Of a stretch of 64,000 nucleotides of DNA, positions 1 through 6,025 are shown in pieces. The stretch spans positions 1 to 64,000 of the forward strand of contig CALFZO010000158.1 in assembly GCA_937952305.1 (NCBI GenBank), written 5' to 3'. Below the pieces are notes generated by a model, which searched no databases, had not been told where the DNA came from, and worked only from the letters and a program-made list of their open reading frames with translations. Within the stretch, counting starts at the first letter, position 1. Every line of letters starts with the position of its first letter. This DNA is from an uncultured Anaerolineales bacterium (lineage in GTDB: Bacteria > Chloroflexota > Anaerolineae > Anaerolineales > UBA6663). The position numbers and the translations under genes were made by a program.

Positions 1-345
1 TATCCGTGGGGCGAGGACATCGCGCGCAACCAAGCCAACTTCTACAGCAGCCACGATCTGTTTGAGAGCCTGGCCGGCATTGGCGGCGACACCACGCCGG
101 TGGGCTTCTACAACGGCGGGACGCACGCCGGCTATGCCACGCTGAGCAACGCCAGCCCCTACGGCCTGTACGACATGGCCGGCAACGTCTGGCAGTGGAC
201 GGGCAGCGTCTACGAGGGCGTGCACTACCGCTCGCTGCGCGGCGGCAGCAAGGACACCTACGCCTACAACCTGCGGGCCTACACCATTAACAACGCCACC
301 CCCACGTACTTCAGCCCGGCGGTGGGTTTCCGCTGCGCGAGGTGA
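1..345 (+). CDS. Formylglycine-generating-enzyme-like (SUMF1/FGE-sulfatase domain) protein, C-terminal part
   Basis: The reading frame is open from the first base, so the N-terminus lies outside the window. The visible 114 residues have the end of an FGE-sulfatase domain: a YPWGED segment, then NVWQW after 'DMAGN', then an LRGGS turn and a terminal VGFRCAR. These are hallmarks of the C-type-lectin-like fold shared by formylglycine-generating enzymes and related iron(II)/ergothioneine-type enzymes. The fragment cannot show whether this is a true sulfatase modifier or one of the many domain relatives attached to kinases or lipoproteins. The stop overlaps the next gene's GTG by GTGA, which suggests co-transcription. 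Confidence 0.85.
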   Translation, partial: YPWGEDIARNQANFYSSHDLFESLAGIGGDTTPVGFYNGGTHAGYATLSNASPYGLYDMAGNVWQWTGSVYEGVHYRSLRGGSKDTYAYNLRAYTINNATPTYFSPAVGFRCAR

Positions 346-1199
346 GCATGGCCCGGCTGCGCCGCTATCTCTCGCTGATCAAGAGCCTGCAGACCGGGCT
401 GCTGTTGGTGACCGGCCTGGCCGGCTACCTGAGCGGCGCGGCCCTGAATCAGCCCGGCACCTGGGCAACCTTGGGCGCGCTGGCTGGCAGCCTGGGCCTG
501 GCCATCGCCGGCAGCACGCTGCTGAACATGGTCTACGACCGCGATATCGACGCCAAAATGAAGCGGACCTGTGCGCGCCCGTTGCCGGCCGGCCAGGTGG
601 ATGCGCGCGGTGTGTTGGGCCTGGGCCTGGCGGCCTCGGCGGCCGGCGTGGGCTGGGCTTTTGCCCTGGGCTCGGGGTTTGGGTCCGTGGTCTTGGCCGG
701 CTGGTTTCTGGATTCCGTGATCTATACGGTCTGGCTCAAGCGCCGCACCCCTTACTCGGTGATCATCGGCGGGCTCTCCGGCGGAATGCCGGCGCTGGCC
801 GGCCGCGTCCTGGCCACGGGCCAGTTCGACCTGGCGGGCGGGCTGTTAACGGCCGCGGTGCTGGCCTGGATCCCCACCCACATCCTCACTTACAGCTTGA
901 AGTATGCCGATGATTACCGCGCCGCCGGTGTGCCGACCTTCCCGGCGGCCTATGGCGCCGCCGTCACGCGCGGCCTGATTGCTGGCGCCAGCCTGGCCGC
1001 GGCCGGACTGATGCTGGCGGCGGCGGTGACGGTGGGCCTGGCGCAGGGACCGCTGCAAGTGTTGGCGGGCCTGGGGGCTGGGCTAGCGGGGCTGGCGGCC
1101 GTCAGCGTCTGGCGGCCCTCGCCGCGCGTCAACTTCGGGCTCTTCAAGTTCGCGTCCCTTTACATGCTGGCGTCCATGCTGTTGCTGGGCGCCGCGTGA
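342..1199 (+). CDS. UbiA-family prenyltransferase, heme O synthase (CtaB/CyoE)-like
   Basis: This is a polytopic membrane enzyme of 285 aa with about eight hydrophobic segments. The first aspartate-rich site is NMVYDRDIDAKMKRT (about residues 63-77), which matches the protoheme IX farnesyltransferase signature. The second is YADDYRAAGVPTFP (about residues 188-201), like the DYxxAGVPMLP motif of CtaB. Heme O synthase farnesylates heme B for the a/o-type terminal oxidases. The segment before the second motif reads IPTHIL where CtaB normally has a PPHF-type sequence, so the substrate may differ. The GTG at 342 overlaps the preceding stop; the ATG at 348 with the AGGTGA just before it is an equally good start. 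No cytochrome oxidase genes are in view. Confidence 0.82.
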   Translation: MSMARLRRYLSLIKSLQTGLLLVTGLAGYLSGAALNQPGTWATLGALAGSLGLAIAGSTLLNMVYDRDIDAKMKRTCARPLPAGQVDARGVLGLGLAASAAGVGWAFALGSGFGSVVLAGWFLDSVIYTVWLKRRTPYSVIIGGLSGGMPALAGRVLATGQFDLAGGLLTAAVLAWIPTHILTYSLKYADDYRAAGVPTFPAAYGAAVTRGLIAGASLAAAGLMLAAAVTVGLAQGPLQVLAGLGAGLAGLAAVSVWRPSPRVNFGLFKFASLYMLASMLLLGAA

Positions 1200-1218
1200 T
1201 CGTTCAGGAGGCGAAGCC

Positions 1219-1893
1219 ATGACTCAGACGAACCGATCCGGGGGGGCGGCGCGCATCGTCGCCATCGTGCTGATGGCGGCCACTGCCCTGGTCACCCTGG
1301 TCAGCGGGGCCGGCACCTACTGCGCGGCTTTCAACCCGGAGGCCTACGCCTCCATGGCCGCCCTCATCCCGTTCAAGTGGCTGTACCAGATCTTCGTGGT
1401 TGTCACCGTGGGTCTGGGCCTGGCCGGCGCCGGGGTGGTCTATGGCCTGATCCGCGGGCGGGCCTGGTCTTACCGGGCGGCGCTGATCACGCTGGCCGCC
1501 ATCATCGTGGCTGCCGGCATCCACATCGGCACCTCGCGGCTGCTGCGCGGGAAGAGCATGCCCAACGACTTGCGCCTGTACGCAGCGGCGCTGACGCTGC
1601 TGGCCTTTGTGATCATGCCCCGGCTGTGGAAAGGGGTGTTCAGGGATGCGGCTTCGGGCCGGGGCAACGCGCGGCCGGCCGCTGGCCTGTCACTGTGCGT
1701 GGCTGGCCTTTTGGCCGTCACGGCGCCAGCCTGGGCCAGCGCCGGCCACTGGCTGCATGGCGAGAACCTGGTACTGGAGTGGCTCGGCCCGCTGCTGGCG
1801 GGTGGGGGGCTGTGCCTGGTGATCGGTCTTGGCCTGCTGGCCTGGGCGCGGCCGGCCGCGGCTGGGGTGTGCCCGGCGGACAGTGCCGCCTGA
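1219..1893 (+). CDS. Hypothetical polytopic membrane protein
   Basis: The 224-aa protein has about six hydrophobic segments (roughly residues 12-34, 55-77, 86-106, 118-135, 152-172 and 190-212) joined by short basic loops. I do not recognise a family. It starts 19 bp after the heme-O-synthase-like gene behind a good ribosome site (AGGAGG, 8 bp before ATG), so the two probably share a transcript. The ORF and its hydrophobic pattern are convincing; the function is unknown. Confidence 0.72.
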   Translation: MTQTNRSGGAARIVAIVLMAATALVTLVSGAGTYCAAFNPEAYASMAALIPFKWLYQIFVVVTVGLGLAGAGVVYGLIRGRAWSYRAALITLAAIIVAAGIHIGTSRLLRGKSMPNDLRLYAAALTLLAFVIMPRLWKGVFRDAASGRGNARPAAGLSLCVAGLLAVTAPAWASAGHWLHGENLVLEWLGPLLAGGGLCLVIGLGLLAWARPAAAGVCPADSAA

Positions 1894-1945
1894 CCACCGA
1901 GCTCATCGATGATCTCAGCCTGCGCGCCCGCGCCCACTGAATGTC

Positions 1946-1973
1946 TTGACAAGGTCTTGAAACACGCTATCAT
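1946..1973 (+). promoter_or_regulatory. Sigma-70-type promoter upstream of the tRNA-Lys region
   Basis: A perfect -35 hexamer TTGACA (1946-1951) is followed after 16 bp by TATCAT (1968-1973), one mismatch from TATAAT. Initiation would fall near 1980. The next plus-strand features are the structured stretch with the tRNA relic and then tRNA-Lys at 2229, so the transcript would carry a leader of about 250 nt. A weaker alternative closer to the tRNA is TTAACA (2183-2188), 17 bp, TACATC (2206-2211). Confidence 0.6.
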
Positions 1974-2228
1974 ACGGGCCGGTCGCTGTCTGGAAGCCGC
2001 AGGCGCCCAGAGCATTTTTCCGGACAGACGATGAGCTGTTTGAAACCTGAAGTGAAACAGAGCCGCCGCCGCGATTGTTCTCGTAGGTCGCTGCTCTTCT
2101 CTCCGGGCCAGCAGCTTAACTGGCCGAGCCGCTGACTCTTCAGCAGTTGGCGAGTGGCCAAAGACCCCGGAAAACAAGGGGATTAACAACAGAATAACCA
2201 AGCGGTACATCAAAAGTACTGCGAGCAT
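1974..2228 (+). other. Structured non-coding leader between the promoter and tRNA-Lys
   Basis: No protein gene is supported here. Hairpins visible by eye include CTGTTT/AAACAG (around 2036-2058), GGCCAG/CTGGCC inside the tRNA relic, and GCGGTAC/GTACTGC (around 2202-2222, one G-U pair). The stretch is less GC-rich than the flanking genes. It may be a pre-tRNA leader or an unrecognised small RNA. It contains the decayed tRNA copy at 2105-2159. Confidence 0.4.
2105..2159 (+). pseudogene. Decayed, intron-less tRNA-Lys(CUU) copy
   Basis: From 2105 the sequence aligns without gaps to the spliced form of the tRNA-Lys at 2229-2511. By eye about 39 of the first 46 positions agree, including GGGCCA, AACTGGC, GAGC and GCTGACTCT. 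The loop reads CTCTTCA, which keeps the CUU anticodon and has no intron. After CAGTTGG it has lost most of the T arm: only CGAGT and GGCC remain, so no T stem-loop or full acceptor stem can form. It is therefore a tRNA relic, or conceivably a tRNA-like element kept in the leader RNA. Confidence 0.6.
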
Positions 2229-2511
2229 GGGCCATTAGCTCAACTGGCAGAGCAGCTGACTCTCAATGGGAGCCCGCTCGGGAAACCGGGCGGTGGAATG
2301 GTGTCAAAGTCGGGGAACCCTGGAATGGCAACCCCGAGCCAAGCCCAGTGCGGCGCGCAAGCGCGGCGCCGGGAAGGTGTAGAGACTAGACGGCACCCAC
2401 CTAAGTCGCGAGATAAGGCGAAGGGATAGTCCAGACCACGAACCGTATGGGCGGCTAAAGCCGAAGTGGTACGTAATCAGTTGGTTGGGGGTTCGAGTCC
2501 CTCATGGCCCA
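2229..2511 (+). tRNA. tRNA-Lys(CUU), interrupted by a group I intron
   Basis: The exons are 2229-2263 and 2474-2511, giving a 73-nt tRNA. The acceptor stem GGGCCAT/ATGGCCC is perfect, the D stem is GCTC/GAGC, the anticodon stem is GCTGA/TCAGT with one G-U pair, and the T arm carries GTTCGAGTC. The joined loop is C-U-C-U-U-A-A, so the anticodon is CUU and the intron sits between anticodon positions 35 and 36. The discriminator base is A and CCA is not encoded (the genomic sequence continues CAGC). The exon sequence closely resembles ordinary bacterial tRNA-Lys. CUU reads AAG codons, which should be common in a GC-rich genome, so splicing is probably important to the cell. Confidence 0.93.
2264..2473 (+). 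ncRNA. Group I intron (IC3-like, 210 nt) in tRNA-Lys
   Basis: The core closely resembles the Azoarcus tRNA-Ile intron. P1 pairs exon CUCU with GGAG at 2269-2272, giving the required U-G pair at the 5' splice site. L2 has a GAAA tetraloop. P3 pairs GGTG with CACC. P5 pairs CGGGG with CCCCG. P6a is GCGC-GCAA-GCGC. P7 pairs GACTA with TAGTC and lies within the conserved strings AGAGACTAGACGGCACC and GATAGTCCAG. P9 pairs ACCAC with GTGGT. The intron ends in the expected terminal G (2473). There is no room for a homing endonuclease, so if mobile it depends on another factor. Self-splicing in vitro is expected for this class. Confidence 0.92.
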
Positions 2512-2516
2512 CAGCT

Positions 2517-2550
2517 AAAAAGTCCCCACAGGCCGGGGACTTTTTGTTTT
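2517..2550 (+). terminator. Rho-independent terminator after tRNA-Lys
   Basis: AAAAAGTCCCC (2517-2527) pairs with GGGGACTTTTT (2535-2545) around a 7-nt loop, followed by GTTTT. It begins 5 bp after the tRNA 3' end. Confidence 0.93.
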
Positions 2551-2598
2551 GGTTGGGATGGGAAGGCTGGGGAATGACAGCTTTTAGAGCTGTTTCTC

Positions 2599-2628
2599 TT
2601 GTGACTTAAGCTGGTCAGCGGGTAGACT
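2599..2628 (+). promoter_or_regulatory. Candidate promoter for the rhamnosidase-like gene
   Basis: TTGTGA (2599-2604), 18 bp, TAGACT (2623-2628). Each hexamer has four matches to consensus. The tRNA terminator lies just upstream, so the gene at 2719 needs its own promoter. A short hairpin (ACAGCT/AGCTGT, 2577-2593) sits between them. Confidence 0.35.
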
Positions 2629-2718
2629 TTGGGCAGGCCTTACTCCACCGCTTTGCGTAAGCGCGTGATTGCCGCGGTAAAAGCCGGCGGCCAAAGTCTG
2701 ACGGCCTAGGAGACCGGG

Positions 2719-5592
2719 ATGCAGACAAAGCCGTACATCATTGCCCTGGTGCTGGTCAGCTGCATCCTGCAGGCCCTTCTCCCGATCGGCCCCGTTTCGG
2801 TGGCAGCCCACGATCAAGCCCAACCGGAGAGCTGGCCCGCGCACCTCTACCTGCCGTTCGCCTCAGGCTTCCGTCCGCCCCCCGTTTACCCGCCCATGCA
2901 GCCCATCTGGGCCGAGCACGGCGGCTATTCCAGCCGGGAGCTGGCCCTGTTTCGCAAATCGGTGAGTCTGCAGACCGCCCGGTCTGACCTCGCCCTGCAC
3001 GTCTTCGCCGACACTCGCTTCGAAATCTACCTGGACGGTGTGCTGATTGGGCGCGGTCCGGCGGTGTTCTCGCATGAGACCCAGGAGTACGACGTTTACG
3101 ATCTGCCTCTGTTGGGAAGCGGCGACCATGAGATTGCCGCCTTGGTGCAGTATGCGCCGATTGCCCGGCGTTCCGAGTCCACCCGCCCGGCGTTGTATGC
3201 CCGCCTGGTGGACCAGACGGGTGGGGTGCTGGCCACCACCGACGAGACCTGGAAAGCCACGCGCTCCAGCGCCTGGGCCTCCGACTCAACCCTGGTCCAC
3301 AGCTTCGGTTTGATTGGCCCCACCGAATTGCTCGACCTGAGTTATCTCCCTGTTGGCTGGCAGCGGCCTGGTTTTGACGATCAGAACTGGCCCGCCGCGG
3401 TGGTGGTCGACCGCTACCTGCCGGCCAGGGGCTTGCGGCCTCGCTCCATCCCTCTGCTCACAGAATACCCGATGCCGCTGGCGGTGTTCGCCTCGGGGCG
3501 CCTGTCGCCGGGGTTTGCCATCGGCGAGCTGCATCCAACCACCCAGCTCCCCTACCGCATCACCCTGCAGGTGGCAGCGCCCACCCGGCTGAATGTCGAG
3601 GTGGCCTCACCAGAGGGTGCGCCGGCACCCGACATGATGACGCTGGACGGCGAGCGATTGTCCTGGACAGCGCTCGGCCCGGAGCGGGTGGATATCTATG
3701 CAGCCTCCTGGGACCTGCCGGCAGGCGAATTCTCGCTCGACGTCCAGAGCCTGCCAGCCAGCGGCCTGACCTTCGGGCTGCAGGGCGACAAAATCACAAT
3801 CCCGGCTTTGCCTATGAGTCTGGGGATTCAGCCCGGCCGCCGGCAGTTGCTCGGCCGGGCTGTGACCGATGGCAGCGCCGTCCAGATCGCTGAGACCGGT
3901 GAGACCCTGGCGGTCACTTTGCGGGGCCCGAGTGCATACCTGGTGCTGGACGCGGGCCGCAGCGTGCACGGCCGGCTGCTGGCGGAGGTCCACGGCCCAG
4001 CGGGTACGGTCTTAGACATTGGGTGGGCCGATCGCCTGTATCAGGGCCAGCGCCCGCTCCCTTACCCAGGTTCAGTGGCCGGGGGCCTGTGGGATCAAAC
4101 CGACTCTTGGAAGTTGGACGGCGGCCAGCGCCTGCTCACCACGGTGGACACCCGCGCCGGCCGGTACATCGTCATCTCCGCCTGGGGCGAGGGGACAGTG
4201 CGCTTGAGCAACCTGCGAGTTGTGGAGACCCGCTACCCAGCCCAGTTGACCGGCTCATTTGTATCGGACGACGAACGAATCAACCGCATTTGGCAAATCG
4301 GCGTGGATACCTTGTACAGCAATATGACCGATTTCTACGGCGAGACCTGGCGCGAGCGCGGCCAGTGGTGGGGCGACGCCTCGGTCACTCATGAGATCAA
4401 CCAGGTTTCCATGGGGGATTATCGGCTGCTGGCGCGCGGGTTGCGGCTGATGGCCGAGCCGCTGGCGCTCACCGGCGTGCCGGAGGCCGTCGCCCCCTAT
4501 GGCGGCGGCGGTCACCTCATGGACTATGCCATGCTGTGGGTGCATGATGCCGCCGAGTATGTCCGTCACACCGATGACCTCCAACTGGTGCGGGAAATTT
4601 ACCCACAGGTGTTGCAGCTCCTGACCTACCTGGGCCGTTACACTCGGGCCGACGGCCTGCTGGACATTCCCCAGGCGCACTGGTCGGAGACCGATTACCT
4701 GGATACCTGCGCCTGGTGGGATCGGTGGGGGGTGTCAACCGCCATGAACAGTCTGTACGCCCACACCCTGCAGGCAACCGCTTACCTAGCTGAGCGGTTG
4801 GGGCAGACTGGTGACGCACAGCGGTTCACCGCCGAGGCTGGGCGGGTGGTCACCGGCATTAACGCCCTGCTGTACGATGCCGAGAACGGCGTCTATTACG
4901 CTACCCTGCTCAACGGCGAGTACAAGCCGGCGACGGCTTTGACCCAGGGGTACGCGATGAACTTTGGCGTCGTCCCAGCCGAGAAAGCTCCGGTTGTGGC
5001 GGCCAACTTGGCGAGAATGGCGAAAGAGGCCTTCGATCATCGGCTAACTGGCACCTATGCCTTCCGCTGGATTCTGGGCGGGTTGGGGCAATATGGGTAC
5101 GTGGCTGAGGGCATCGAGTTACTCCGCCACTGCTATGGCTATATGCTCGATCGAGGCGCGACCACCTGGTGGGAGAACTTTTTTGCCGACGAGAACTTCA
5201 ACTCCGGGCTGCTTCACGCCTGGAGTGGAAGCCCGACCTGGTTCTTGACCACCTATGTCCTGGGGACGCAATCGGTAGACGGCCTCAACTGGACGATCAA
5301 ACCGGCCCTGGCCGGCGTTGGCTCGGCCAACGGCGCTCTCCCCTTGCGCAACGGGGCGCTGGCGGTTTCCTGGGAGGTCACCGGTCCGGGCCAGGCGTCC
5401 CTCTCCATCCACGCGCCCCAGGGCTTATCCGGCCGGCTGATCTTGTCGGAAGCCTACGCCCAGTCCACCATCACCCTGGACGGTCAGATCGTCTGGCAAG
5501 GTGGACCGGTGGGCGGCCCAGACGATCTGGGTGGCCAGGTCGAAATCGCGGTCGCGGGCGGGGAGCATCGCGTCGAGATCGTCCAGCCGTAG
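2719..5592 (+). CDS. Secreted alpha-L-rhamnosidase-like (GH78-type) glycoside hydrolase
   Basis: The protein is 957 aa. Residues 1-30 form a signal peptide ending near VSVAA, so it acts outside the cytoplasm. Beta-rich N-terminal modules resembling rhamnosidase carbohydrate-binding domains (about 70-230) lead to a six-hairpin (alpha/alpha)6 catalytic barrel from about residue 510 to 870, then a C-terminal beta-sandwich. The segment around residues 541-554 (ETWRERGQWWGDA) is in the place of the GH78 acid-rich motif, with candidate catalytic Glu and Asp. 'TWWENF' near 815 resembles the barrel's later active-site segment. The activity is inferred; related six-hairpin families act on other sugars. 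The ATG follows TAGGAGA at good spacing. Confidence 0.8.
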   Translation: MQTKPYIIALVLVSCILQALLPIGPVSVAAHDQAQPESWPAHLYLPFASGFRPPPVYPPMQPIWAEHGGYSSRELALFRKSVSLQTARSDLALHVFADTRFEIYLDGVLIGRGPAVFSHETQEYDVYDLPLLGSGDHEIAALVQYAPIARRSESTRPALYARLVDQTGGVLATTDETWKATRSSAWASDSTLVHSFGLIGPTELLDLSYLPVGWQRPGFDDQNWPAAVVVDRYLPARGLRPRSIPLLTEYPMPLAVFASGRLSPGFAIGELHPTTQLPYRITLQVAAPTRLNVEVASPEGAPAPDMMTLDGERLSWTALGPERVDIYAASWDLPAGEFSLDVQSLPASGLTFGLQGDKITIPALPMSLGIQPGRRQLLGRAVTDGSAVQIAETGETLAVTLRGPSAYLVLDAGRSVHGRLLAEVHGPAGTVLDIGWADRLYQGQRPLPYPGSVAGGLWDQTDSWKLDGGQRLLTTVDTRAGRYIVISAWGEGTVRLSNLRVVETRYPAQLTGSFVSDDERINRIWQIGVDTLYSNMTDFYGETWRERGQWWGDASVTHEINQVSMGDYRLLARGLRLMAEPLALTGVPEAVAPYGGGGHLMDYAMLWVHDAAEYVRHTDDLQLVREIYPQVLQLLTYLGRYTRADGLLDIPQAHWSETDYLDTCAWWDRWGVSTAMNSLYAHTLQATAYLAERLGQTGDAQRFTAEAGRVVTGINALLYDAENGVYYATLLNGEYKPATALTQGYAMNFGVVPAEKAPVVAANLARMAKEAFDHRLTGTYAFRWILGGLGQYGYVAEGIELLRHCYGYMLDRGATTWWENFFADENFNSGLLHAWSGSPTWFLTTYVLGTQSVDGLNWTIKPALAGVGSANGALPLRNGALAVSWEVTGPGQASLSIHAPQGLSGRLILSEAYAQSTITLDGQIVWQGGPVGGPDDLGGQVEIAVAGGEHRVEIVQP

Positions 5593-6025
5593 CAGTACCC
5601 TCCGCCTGTCTGGCAGACCACCGGGTCGGGCAGCGGGCGACCGCCAGCGGCCCTCGCTGTGGGTTGCGCCAATCTGTCAGACTCGCGCATGGTCAAGCGC
5701 CATGACCAATCCAGCCCCGCTACTTGACTCTGGTCTTGCATTGACTGCCGGATACTCCGGACGACTGGGCCGAGCTGACGGAGTCGGGCAAGGTGACGGA
5801 CACCAGTCGCAGGCAGCGGGGCGACTGAGCCAGCGAACGCCAGGCACACCTGCAGCCGCTCTTGCTTCCGGCACAACCCAAGCCCCAACGCCCGGCGTTA
5901 TCACCCCGCTAGGTGCTCTGCGGCGTCCTTCATCGCGCTTACTGGGCCAGGCGCAGCCCGGTCAGCCTGGGTTGAGGCGCGTGCTACAATCCACCTGAAC
6001 AGGTGCTGCCCAAACAACGATCCTA
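5593..6025 (+). other. Intergenic region without a supported gene
   Basis: Open frames on both strands are short and look like random GC-rich frames; none has a ribosome site and recognisable motifs. The only structure I can support is the promoter-like element at 5982-5990. Confidence 0.5.
5982..5990 (+). promoter_or_regulatory. Extended -10 promoter for the STAND ATPase gene
   Basis: TGCTACAAT has the extended TGn element plus a -10 with five of six consensus bases, 36 bp before the ATG at 6026. No convincing -35 is seen, as is usual for extended -10 promoters. The same layout occurs before the second STAND-type gene (27062-27070). Confidence 0.4.

Noticed and set aside
2264..2473. Homing endonuclease in the intron
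   Set aside because: The intron is only 210 nt, all of which is needed for the catalytic core; no open frame fits.
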